From the NCBI GenBank assembly GCA_003499325.1, contig DNIP01000116.1, forward strand, positions 5,562-12,207: 6,646 nt of DNA. Reading direction: 5' to 3'. Each line of letters begins with the position of its first letter. Position 1 is the stretch's first letter. The stretch is from Oscillospiraceae bacterium. GTDB taxonomy: Bacteria > Bacillota > Clostridia > Oscillospirales > Acutalibacteraceae. Below the pieces are notes generated by a model, which saw nothing but the letters and a program-made list of their open reading frames with translations, made no database searches and was not told where the DNA came from. Both the position numbers and the translations under genes were made by a program. This document shows, piece by piece, positions 1 through 5,212 of the stretch.

Positions 1-638
1 ATACCGGTACCGCCGTGGAGTACGAGCGGCATGTCGCCGGTCTTTTCCTGGATCGCGTCGAGGGTCTCGAAGGACAGACCCGGCCAGTTCTCGGGGTATA
101 CGCCGTGAATGTTGCCGATACCTGCCGCGAGCATGGTGACGCCCAGATCGGCGATCATCTTGCACTCTTCGGGATCAGCACATTCGCCCATGCCGACAAC
201 GCCGTCTTCCTCGCCGCCGATGGAGCCGACCTCTGCCTCGATGGACAGACCCAGATCGTTACAGATGCCGACCAGCTCCTTGGTCTTAGCGAAGTTCTCT
301 TCGATCGGATAGTGAGAGCCGTCGAACATGATGGACGAGAAGCCCGCCTCGATGCACTTCTTCGCGCCCTCATAGGAGCCGTGGTCGAGGTGGAGCGCTA
401 CGGGAACGGTGATGCCCAGCTCCTCGATCATCGCGGTGACCATACCGACGACGGTCTTGTAGCCGCACATATACTTGCCTGCGCCCTCGGATACACCGAG
501 AATGACGGGGGATTTGAGCTCCTCGGCGGTCAGCAGGATCGCCTTGGTCCACTCAAGGTTGTTGATGTTGAACTGACCGACAGCATAGTGACCGGCCTTA
601 GCTTTGGTGAGCATTTCTTTCGCGTTAACTAATGGCAT
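1..638 (-). CDS. fba: Class II fructose-bisphosphate aldolase, 3' part cut by window edge
   Basis: Cytoplasmic glycolytic enzyme that reversibly cleaves fructose 1,6-bisphosphate into glyceraldehyde 3-phosphate and dihydroxyacetone phosphate, using a divalent metal, normally zinc. The visible 212 codons begin MPLVNAKEML, a standard start for this family. They contain the catalytic Asp85 next to metal ligand His86 (HLDHG), the EAEVG segment with Glu136, the IGNIHGVY segment with His178, and HGGTG with His208; this His spacing is that of the class II family. Family members are about 285-325 residues, so roughly 75-110 residues lie beyond position 1. The start is fixed by GGAGG at 650-646, seven bases upstream of the ATG. 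The gene is divergent from the MIF-like gene and has its own promoter. No active-site residue in the visible part is missing. Identity is very secure; only the C-terminus and terminator are unseen. Confidence 0.97.
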   Translation of the reverse strand, partial: MPLVNAKEMLTKAKAGHYAVGQFNINNLEWTKAILLTAEELKSPVILGVSEGAGKYMCGYKTVVGMVTAMIEELGITVPVALHLDHGSYEGAKKCIEAGFSSIMFDGSHYPIEENFAKTKELVGICNDLGLSIEAEVGSIGGEEDGVVGMGECADPEECKMIADLGVTMLAAGIGNIHGVYPENWPGLSFETLDAIQEKTGDMPLVLHGGTG

Positions 639-687
639 AATAATTCCTCCTTATATGTTTTGTATAAAACACAATTAGTTACAATCC

Positions 688-716
688 ATTATACCATCAA
701 TCTGACAGGTTCGCAA
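688..716 (-). promoter_or_regulatory. Promoter of fba (sigma-A type, extended -10)
   Basis: On the minus strand there is a perfect TATAAT at 693-688 preceded by TGG, an extended -10. Exactly 17 bases upstream is TTGCGA (716-711, 4 of 6 matches to the -35 consensus). Predicted transcription would begin near 681, giving a leader of about 43 bases before the fba start. A strong promoter fits a highly expressed glycolytic gene. The start site is inferred, not shown. Confidence 0.75.
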
Positions 717-727
717 TATGTAAAGAG

Positions 728-747
728 AAAATAATCACAAAATAATC
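728..747. repeat. Two 9-bp direct repeats AAAATAATC one helical turn apart
   Basis: AAAATAATC occurs at 728-736 and again at 739-747, an 11-bp period. The pair lies between the divergent promoters, 12 bp upstream of the -35 box of each (fba -35 ends at 716; mif -35 starts at 759). It could be a regulator site read on one helix face or an A/T-rich UP element. A chance repeat in A/T-rich DNA is also possible. Confidence 0.35.
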
Positions 748-758
748 GTTTGTTTTGG

Positions 759-787
759 TTGATTATAGCGGCAGGATGGATTATAAT
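759..787 (+). promoter_or_regulatory. Promoter of the MIF-like gene (sigma-A type)
   Basis: TTGATT (759-764, 4 of 6 matches) is followed after exactly 17 bases by a perfect TATAAT (782-787). Predicted transcription starts near 794, leaving a leader of about 30 bases that carries the AAGGAGGT ribosome binding site. It diverges from the fba promoter. Confidence 0.75.
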
Positions 788-823
788 AGAAACAATCAGA
801 AATGAGAAATAAGGAGGTACACC

Positions 824-1165
824 ATGCCTTTTATCAATGCGAAGTTTTCATCACCCGTATCATCCGACAAGGAGCTCGCGCTCAAATCCGCTTTAGGTGA
901 GGCAATCACCCTGCTGGGTAAATCCGAGCGCTACCTGATGGTCGAGATCTCGGACAACCGCCGCCTGTATTTCGGCGGAAAGAACGACGCCCCGATCGCG
1001 TTCTTCGACGTCAGCCTGCTCCATAGTGCGCCCCGCGAGAGCTATGAGGCGCTCACCGCAAGATTGTGTGAGATCGCAAAGGACGTGATGGACGTGGACG
1101 GCGATCATGTCTATGTCAAGTTTGAAGAAACCGAGAACTGGGGATATAATAGCTTTATGTTTTGA
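824..1165 (+). CDS. MIF-like tautomerase (macrophage migration inhibitory factor family)
   Basis: A 113-residue protein of the MIF / phenylpyruvate tautomerase family; animal MIF is 114-115 residues. After removal of Met1, Pro2 becomes the N-terminal catalytic base of the tautomerase superfamily. Lys33, which in MIF helps bind the substrate carboxylate, is at the same position. The MIF-like C-terminal end is recognisable as NWGYNSFMF, compared with NVGWNNSTFA in MIF. The CxxC motif that mammalian MIF carries near residue 57-60 is replaced by FFDV, so the thiol-redox activity proposed for that motif is not expected. Family members form trimers and act on keto/enol forms of phenylpyruvate-like compounds; the physiological substrate of bacterial members is unclear. 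The start is set by AGGAGG at 812-817, six bases upstream. It is monocistronic or reads on toward ddl. A cytosolic location is inferred, since no signal peptide is present. Confidence 0.9.
   Translation: MPFINAKFSSPVSSDKELALKSALGEAITLLGKSERYLMVEISDNRRLYFGGKNDAPIAFFDVSLLHSAPRESYEALTARLCEIAKDVMDVDGDHVYVKFEETENWGYNSFMF
1122..1150 (+). promoter_or_regulatory. Candidate promoter inside the 3' end of the MIF-like gene, toward ddl
   Basis: TTGAAG (1122-1127, 4 of 6 matches) and a perfect TATAAT (1145-1150) are separated by exactly 17 bases, just before the stop codon of the MIF-like gene. If used, transcription would start near 1157 and the ddl message would carry a leader of about 248 bases containing the whole palindromic element at 1188-1366. 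No better promoter was found directly in front of ddl. The match lies in coding sequence, so it may be coincidental. Confidence 0.35.
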
Positions 1166-1187
1166 GTGGAACGCTGTCATATCATTA

Positions 1188-1366
1188 GTAGGGGAGGGGC
1201 TTGCTCCTCCCGTGTTGCGTGAGCAACATTGCGAAGCATAGGTTGCAGTTGCTTCGCATTATCACATCATCTTTCTTTGACGTTTGGGAGGAGCATTCCT
1301 CGGCGGAGACGCCTCCCCCTCTGTCACTTCGTGACGTCTCCCCAACGGGGAGCACCCCTCCCCTAC
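1188..1366. repeat. MITE-like palindromic element with 12-bp perfect terminal inverted repeats
   Basis: The ends are exact inverted repeats: GTAGGGGAGGGG (1188-1199) and CCCCTCCCCTAC (1355-1366). Inside are several further stems: CTCCTCCC 1204-1211 with GGGAGGAG 1286-1293; GTTGC 1214-1218 with GCAAC 1223-1227; GCGAAGC 1231-1237 with GCTTCGC 1251-1257; GAGACG 1306-1311 with CGTCTC 1335-1340; GTCAC 1323-1327 with GTGAC 1331-1335; and CCCC 1340-1343 with GGGG 1347-1350. The element is 179 bp, has no coding potential and fills most of the gap before ddl. Small non-autonomous elements of this form are common in Oscillospiraceae genomes; I see no clear target-site duplication. The segment 1311-1356 recurs inside murF at 3591-3636 with four mismatches. 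Confidence 0.75.
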
Positions 1367-1404
1367 ATTTCCTTGATAAATTGATTAAGAATTGAGGTAA
1401 TCTT

Positions 1405-2448
1405 ATGAGAATAGTGGTATTAGCCGGGGGGCTTTCCTCCGAGCGTGATGTGTCGATCTTATCCGGCTCCAAGATCGCGGCGGCGCTCAGGTCAAAGGGG
1501 CATCAAGTCGTGTTGATCGACGTATATGTGGGCTATGAGGGCGACGATTTTGACGCCGACAGGCTCTTTGAGGAGAATTATGATTTTGCGGGCGACGCGG
1601 TCATCGAGACCGAAGCGCCCGATATCGAGGCGGTCAGAAAGAGCCGCAAGAATCAGTCCGCGAGCTACTTCGGCGACCATGTGCTGGAGCTGTGTCAGGC
1701 GGCGGATATCACCTTCCTCGGGCTCCACGGCGGCGAGGGAGAGGACGGTACCGTGCAGGCGGCGCTGCAGCTGCACGGCATCAAATACACCGGCTCCGAT
1801 CACCTCGGCTCCGCGATTGCAATGCACAAGGGCGTGACCAAGGGCGTGTTCCTCAACTCTAACGTACCGACCCCGATGAGCCGCCTGTTCAAGCGCGAGT
1901 TCATGGGAGCGGGCTACCTCGACAGCTGGTGCAAGTTCCCCTGCGTTGTCAAGCCCTGCTCCGCGGGTTCCTCCGTGGGCGTGCAGATCGTCGGCGACCC
2001 CGAGCAGTTTGTCGCCGCGGTAGGCGCGGCGTTCCGCTATGACGACGACGTGCTGGTGGAGGAATACATCAAAGGCCGCGAGTTCTCGGTCGGCATTTTG
2101 GGCGGCAAGGCGCTGCCCGTCATCGAGATCATCCCCAAGGACGGCTGGTATGATTACGAGAACAAGTATCAGGAGGGCGCGACCGAGGAGGTCTGTCCCG
2201 CCGAGCTCGATCCCGAGGTCGCCAAGAAGATGCAGGAGGAGGCGGAGCACGCCTTCGAGACCCTGCGCCTCAAGGTCTACGGCAGAGTCGATTTTCTGCT
2301 CGGCGATCACAACAAGCTCTATTGCCTGGAGGCGAACACCCTGCCCGGCATGACCCCGATGTCACTGCTCCCGCAGGAGGCCGCCGCCGCGGGCATCGAA
2401 TACGCCGATCTGTGCGAAAAGATTATTGAGCTTTCTTTGAATAAATGA
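1405..2448 (+). CDS. ddl: D-alanine--D-alanine ligase
   Basis: Cytoplasmic ATP-grasp enzyme that joins two D-alanines for peptidoglycan synthesis; 347 residues, within the usual range for Ddl. Landmarks in order: GGLSSERDVS at 8-17 with Glu13, which contacts the first D-Ala; LHGGEGEDGT at 107-116; YTGSDHLGSAIAMHK at 128-142; the ATP-binding VVKPCSAGSSVGV at 181-193; EEYIKGREFSVG at 219-230; the omega-loop WYDYENKY at 248-255; and the metal-binding end with Asp296, Glu309 and Asn311 (EANTLPGMT). The omega-loop tyrosine is the state of D-Ala-D-Ala ligases rather than the VanA-type D-Ala-D-Lac ligases, so no intrinsic vancomycin-resistance signature is seen. GAGGT at 1394-1398 lies six bases upstream of the ATG. 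Its product is the substrate of MurF, encoded next, so ddl and murF probably share a transcript. The leader contains the palindromic element at 1188-1366. Confidence 0.97.
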   Translation: MRIVVLAGGLSSERDVSILSGSKIAAALRSKGHQVVLIDVYVGYEGDDFDADRLFEENYDFAGDAVIETEAPDIEAVRKSRKNQSASYFGDHVLELCQAADITFLGLHGGEGEDGTVQAALQLHGIKYTGSDHLGSAIAMHKGVTKGVFLNSNVPTPMSRLFKREFMGAGYLDSWCKFPCVVKPCSAGSSVGVQIVGDPEQFVAAVGAAFRYDDDVLVEEYIKGREFSVGILGGKALPVIEIIPKDGWYDYENKYQEGATEEVCPAELDPEVAKKMQEEAEHAFETLRLKVYGRVDFLLGDHNKLYCLEANTLPGMTPMSLLPQEAAAAGIEYADLCEKIIELSLNK

Positions 2449-2451
2449 TTT

Positions 2452-2481
2452 GGTTAACGGATAACGGATAACGGTTAACGG
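2452..2481. repeat. Left heptad arm of copy 1
   Basis: Four tandem 7-mers, GGTTAAC, GGATAAC, GGATAAC, GGTTAAC, followed by GG. They are partly complementary to the right arm (2667-2701), whose reverse complement is a GGTGAAC-type heptad array: each GGTTAAC unit matches at 6 of 7 positions and each GGATAAC at 5 of 7. Confidence 0.8.
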
Positions 2482-2666
2482 TGGTGGGAAAATCCTTGCG
2501 GATTTTTGGATTCCTATGTTTTGAGAGGAAGCATCAACGTATTCATATCAATGGGTGAGGGCGGGCAGTGGCGCTTAGCCAATCGCGAATAAATTCGCTC
2601 TTGGAGCGCTGTTGCATGGGAGTTGTAAACCAAATCAGAGATTTGGACAACTCCTCAAGCCCTCCC

Positions 2667-2701
2667 TTCACCGTTCACCCTTCACCGTTCACCGTTCACC
2701 G
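2667..2701. repeat. Right heptad arm of copy 1
   Basis: Five tandem 7-mers: TTCACCG, TTCACCC, TTCACCG, TTCACCG, TTCACCG. The array stops five bases before the GGAGG of murF. It is the inverted partner of the left arm at 2452-2481. Confidence 0.85.
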
Positions 2702-2717
2702 ATTTCGGAGGATTCCT

Positions 2718-4190
2718 ATGAAACCGATCACATTACATGAAGTCGCCAAGGCGTGCTGCGGTACGCTGCACGGCGATCCCGAACTAAAGATCACATCCAT
2801 CGTCACCGACAGCCGCAAGGCGGGCGAGGGCTCGCTCTTTGCCGCGATCAAGGGCGCGCGCGTTGACGGTCACCGCTTTATCCCCGCGGTCGCCGAGCAG
2901 GGCGCTGTCTGCGTGCTGTGTGAGGAAAAGCCCGATATCGATATCAACTACATTCGGGTCGATTCCACGCTCGTCGCGCTCAAGGGCATTGCCGAGTATT
3001 ATCGCTCGCTGTTCACGATCCCGTTCATCGGCATCACCGGCTCGGTCGGCAAGACCTCTACCAAGGAATTTATCAGCGCGGTTCTGGCGCAAAAATACAA
3101 CGTCCATAAAACGGGCGGCAACTTCAATAATGAGCTGGGCGTACCGATCACCCTCTTCGGTCTGGAGGAGGAGCATGAGGTCGCCGTCATCGAGATGGGG
3201 ATCTCCGGCTTCGGCGAGATGACGCGCCTGTCCAAGATGGTGAAGCCCGATATCTCTGTCATCACCAATATCGGCTACTGTCATCTGGAGAATCTCGGCG
3301 ACCGCGACGGCGTTCTGCGCGCCAAGACCGAGATGTTCCGATACCTGAAAAAGGACGGCACCATCATCCTGTGTCACGATGACGACAAGCTGCGCACCGT
3401 CACGGATTACCACGGCATCCGCCCGATCTTCTACGGCACCGGCAACGATGAATACCGCGCCGAGAATATCACGGAAAAGGGGCTCGACGGCATCGGGTGC
3501 ACACTGATACATGGTTTGTCGCGAGATGAATCTCGCTCGATTGATGCAATCCCTCAGTCACCTGACGGTGACAGCCTCCTCGCCGGAAGCGGCTCCCCCT
3601 CTGTCGCTACGCGACGTCTCCCCAACGGGGAGCACCTTTACCAAAGGGAGCCTGAAATGAGGATCGACGTCACGATCCCGACCATGGGGCGGCACAATGT
3701 GCTCAACGCCCTGTGCGCGATGGCGGTGGGCACACAGCTCGGGCTCTCTGCCGACGAGATCAAGCGGGGGCTGGAGAGCTTTGAGAACGTCGGCTCGCGC
3801 AATCACATCATCAAAACCGACACCCTGACCATCATCGACGACTGCTACAACGCCAACCCCACCTCCACCAAGGCGGGACTGGATACGCTGTCTAAGCTCA
3901 GCGGCAGACGGATCGCCGTCCTCGGCGACATGAAGGAGCTGGGCAAGGATGAGCTCGCCCTGCATCGTGAGGTCGGCGCTTACGCTAAGAAGGTCGGCAT
4001 CGATATGCTGGTAGCGGTAGGGCCGCTCAGTGAAGCGACCGCCGAGGGCTACGGCGAGGGCGCGTATTACGCCGCCACCGTGGAGCGGTGCATCGACAGG
4101 ATCAAGCGCTATTTACAGCCCGGCGACACCGTCTTAGTCAAGGCGAGCCACAGCATGCAGTTCGAGCGGATTGTGGAAGCACTGTCATAG
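2718..4190 (+). CDS. murF: UDP-N-acetylmuramoyl-tripeptide--D-alanyl-D-alanine ligase (MurF) with an in-frame repeat insertion
   Basis: Cytoplasmic Mur ligase that adds the D-Ala-D-Ala made by Ddl to UDP-MurNAc-tripeptide, using ATP. From the ATG at 2718 it is 490 residues. Residues 1-100 form the UDP-substrate-binding domain (TDSRKAGEGSLFAAIKG at 30-46). The ATP P-loop is GITGSVGKTST at 105-115, followed by TGGNFNNELGVP and EMGISG. The C-terminal ligase domain begins near GRHNVLNA (324-331), with DDCYNANP at 374-381 and LGDMKELG at 402-409. The start is chosen because GGAGG (2707-2711) lies six bases upstream and MKPITLHEVAKA is a normal MurF N-terminus. The frame is open back to a GTG at 2568, but that part is the repeat element. 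Residues 267-313 are encoded by an inserted palindromic repeat. Without them the protein is about 443 residues, close to the family norm of about 450. The insert lies between CTLIHG and RIDVTIP, a probable surface loop at the end of the ATPase domain. Function is likely kept but is not proven. Confidence 0.95.
   Translation: MKPITLHEVAKACCGTLHGDPELKITSIVTDSRKAGEGSLFAAIKGARVDGHRFIPAVAEQGAVCVLCEEKPDIDINYIRVDSTLVALKGIAEYYRSLFTIPFIGITGSVGKTSTKEFISAVLAQKYNVHKTGGNFNNELGVPITLFGLEEEHEVAVIEMGISGFGEMTRLSKMVKPDISVITNIGYCHLENLGDRDGVLRAKTEMFRYLKKDGTIILCHDDDKLRTVTDYHGIRPIFYGTGNDEYRAENITEKGLDGIGCTLIHGLSRDESRSIDAIPQSPDGDSLLAGSGSPSVATRRLPNGEHLYQREPEMRIDVTIPTMGRHNVLNALCAMAVGTQLGLSADEIKRGLESFENVGSRNHIIKTDTLTIIDDCYNANPTSTKAGLDTLSKLSGRRIAVLGDMKELGKDELALHREVGAYAKKVGIDMLVAVGPLSEATAEGYGEGAYYAATVERCIDRIKRYLQPGDTVLVKASHSMQFERIVEALS
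3516..3656 (+). repeat. Palindromic repeat inserted in frame inside murF
   Basis: About 141 bases with the same style as the intergenic elements and unlike the rest of murF. Inverted repeats: GCGAGA 3521-3526 with TCTCGC 3531-3536; GTCACC 3557-3562 with GGTGAC 3567-3572; GGCTCCC 3591-3597 with GGGAGCC 3646-3652, enclosing GTCGC 3603-3607 with GCGAC 3611-3615 and CTCCCC 3618-3623 with GGGGAG 3627-3632. Segment 3591-3636 matches 1311-1356 of the element before ddl at 42 of 46 bases. It carries no in-frame stop and encodes about 47 Ser-, Arg- and Pro-containing residues with no MurF counterpart. Exact ends are uncertain by a few bases and no target duplication is clear. Confidence 0.8.
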
Positions 4191-4218
4191 TTAGGAGTGA
4201 GGAGTTAGGAGTGAGGAG
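4191..4218. repeat. Left heptad arm of copy 2
   Basis: Tandem 7-mers TTAGGAG, TGAGGAG, TTAGGAG, TGAGGAG, followed by a degenerate TTAAGGG. They are unrelated in sequence to the GGTTAAC-type arm of copy 1 but complementary to the right arm of this copy. Confidence 0.85.
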
Positions 4219-4395
4219 TTAAGGGAAACGCTGACGCGTTTTTGATTTGTATGTAGGTTTGATATTATTCTACAAATGGGTGAGGGCGGGCAGTGGCGCT
4301 TAGCCAATCGCGAATAAATTCGCTCTTGGAGCGCTGTTGCATGGGAGTTGTAAACCAAATCAGAGATTTGGACAACTCCTCAAGCCCTCCATCAA

Positions 4396-4418
4396 CTCCT
4401 AACTCCTCACTCCTCACT
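4396..4418. repeat. Right heptad arm of copy 2
   Basis: Tandem 7-mers CTCCTAA, CTCCTCA, CTCCTCA, then CTC. Bases 4395-4414 are the exact reverse complement of 4193-4212 in the left arm. The array ends ten bases before the GGAGG of xth. Confidence 0.85.
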
Positions 4419-4440
4419 CAAATAATCCGGAGGATTACCA

Positions 4441-5199
4441 ATGAAATTCATCTCATGGAACGTCAACGGTCTGCGGGCTGTTGTCAATAAAGGGTTTAAG
4501 GATATCTTCACCGCGCTTGACGCGGACTTCTTTTGCTTGCAGGAAACGAAATTGCAGGAGGGGCAGATCGACCTGTCCTTTGACGGCTACGAGAGTTACT
4601 GGAATTATGCCGAAAAGAAGGGCTATTCCGGCACGGCGATCTTCACCAAGCACACGCCGATGAATGTCAGCTACGGCGTCGGGATCGAGGAGCACGACCG
4701 CGAGGGACGCGTCATCACGCTCGAGTATGCGGATTTCTACCTCGTCACGGTCTACACGCCGAACAGTCAGAATGAGCTCAAACGCCTTGATTATCGTATG
4801 AAATGGGAGGATGATTTCCTCGCCTATATCAAATCGCTCGACGAGAAAAAACCCGTTATCTTCTGCGGTGATCTCAACGTCGCGCATCAGGTGATCGACC
4901 TCAAAAATCCCAAGTCCAACCGCAAAAACGCGGGCTTCACGGATGAAGAACGCCGGAAGATGACCGCGGTGCTCAGCTCGGGCTTTACCGATACATGGCG
5001 CAGCCTGAACCCCGATACCGAGGGCGTGTATTCGTGGTGGAGCTACCGCTTCAACGCCCGCAAGAACAACGCCGGATGGCGCATCGACTACTTCATCGTG
5101 TCCGACCGTTTGATGGATAAAGTGATAGACGCGTGCATCCACACCGATATCATGGGCTCGGATCACTGCCCCGTGGAGCTGGATATCTCGTTTGATTAG
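4441..5199 (+). CDS. xth: Exodeoxyribonuclease III / AP endonuclease
   Basis: A 252-residue member of the exonuclease III (EEP phosphatase-like) family, the same length as Bacillus ExoA. It cuts DNA 5' to abasic sites in base-excision repair and degrades 3' ends, using Mg2+. The catalytic set is complete: Asn7 in WNVNGLRA, Glu35 in LQETK, Tyr105 in VYTPNS, Asp144 and Asn146 in GDLNVAH, Asp216 in GWRIDYF, and Asp241/His242 in [23 protein letters not shown] (199-214) is the DNA-contacting loop region. The start is fixed by GGAGG at 4429-4433, seven bases upstream of ATG. It follows murF after a 250-base gap filled by repeat element copy 2; no convincing separate promoter was found, so co-transcription with ddl and murF is possible. 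A strong hairpin at 5270-5298 follows. Cytoplasmic; identity very secure. Confidence 0.96.
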   Translation: MKFISWNVNGLRAVVNKGFKDIFTALDADFFCLQETKLQEGQIDLSFDGYESYWNYAEKKGYSGTAIFTKHTPMNVSYGVGIEEHDREGRVITLEYADFYLVTVYTPNSQNELKRLDYRMKWEDDFLAYIKSLDEKKPVIFCGDLNVAHQVIDLKNPKSNRKNAGFTDEERRKMTAVLSSGFTDTWRSLNPDTEGVYSWWSYRFNARKNNAGWRIDYFIVSDRLMDKVIDACIHTDIMGSDHCPVELDISFD

Positions 5200-5212
5200 G
5201 AATATACAAATT

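Larger units (their letters stand above)
2452..2701 (+). repeat. Structured intergenic element, copy 1 (between ddl and murF)
   Basis: Starts three bases after the ddl stop and ends just before the murF ribosome binding site. Layout: left arm of 7-bp repeats (2452-2481); hairpin AAAATCC 2489-2495 with GGATTTT 2500-2506; an imperfect stem pairing 2510-2518 with 2544-2552; then a core (2550-2665) that is identical to copy 2 over 116 bases; then a right arm of 7-bp repeats (2667-2701). Within the core, GAGGGC 2557-2562 pairs with GCCCTC 2659-2664, enclosing two long hairpins. One is 2570-2610, with stems 6, 4 and 6 bp separated by small internal loops. The other is 2619-2654, with 8 and 7 bp and a 3-base bulge. 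A GTG-started open frame from 2568 runs through it into murF but is not a believable N-terminus. It could be a MITE or a structured RNA in the operon transcript; I do not recognise the family. Confidence 0.8.
4191..4418 (+). repeat. Structured intergenic element, copy 2 (between murF and xth)
   Basis: Begins directly after the murF stop and ends just before the xth ribosome binding site. The plan is the same as copy 1: left heptad arm (4191-4218); hairpin AAACGC 4226-4231 with GCGTTT 4236-4241 (tetraloop TGAC); a 7-bp stem ATTTGTA 4245-4251 with TACAAAT 4271-4277; then the core 4275-4390, which is base-for-base identical to 2550-2665; then the right heptad arm (4396-4418). The arms contain a 20-bp perfect inverted match, 4193-4212 against 4395-4414. 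Core hairpins fall at 4295-4335 and 4344-4379, closed by GAGGGC 4282-4287 with GCCCTC 4384-4389. Outside the core the bases differ from copy 1, but the pairings are kept. Confidence 0.82.

Noticed and set aside
15..632. 205-residue plus-strand open frame opposite fba
   Set aside because: It is the complementary shadow of the aldolase, whose minus-strand reading frame contains all expected catalytic motifs.
1492..2310. Long minus-strand open frame opposite ddl, with similar ones opposite murF and xth
   Set aside because: GC-rich genes often leave open antisense frames; these have no ribosome binding site and no recognisable protein features, while the plus-strand proteins are unambiguous.
1405..2448. 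Possible VanA-type D-Ala-D-Lac ligase
   Set aside because: The omega-loop reads WYDYENKY with the tyrosine typical of D-Ala-D-Ala ligases, and no vanH or vanX is adjacent.
1156..2530. TATGTTTTGAG found both at 1156-1166 (end of MIF-like gene) and 2515-2525 (copy 1), extending to 15 of 16 matches
   Set aside because: Too short to separate from chance in this window, and copy 2 does not share it.
2521..2549. Possible promoter in copy 1 (TTGAGA then 17 bases)
   Set aside because: The -35 is good (5 of 6) but the -10 (CATATC) matches only 3 of 6, and copy 2 lacks an equivalent with proper spacing.
2667..2701. CRISPR-like array because of regular short repeats
   Set aside because: The units are contiguous 7-mers with no spacers; they are tandem heptads, not CRISPR repeats, and no cas gene is present.
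2568..2717. Fifty-residue N-terminal extension of MurF from a GTG start
   Set aside because: The frame is open by chance through repeat copy 1. The same peptide start appears before xth at 4293 from copy 2, where it leads nowhere. MurF has a good GGAGG and a family-typical start at 2718.
4293..4490. 65-residue open frame overlapping the xth start
   Set aside because: It is the translation of the repeat core followed by out-of-frame xth sequence, with no ribosome binding site and no plausible protein.
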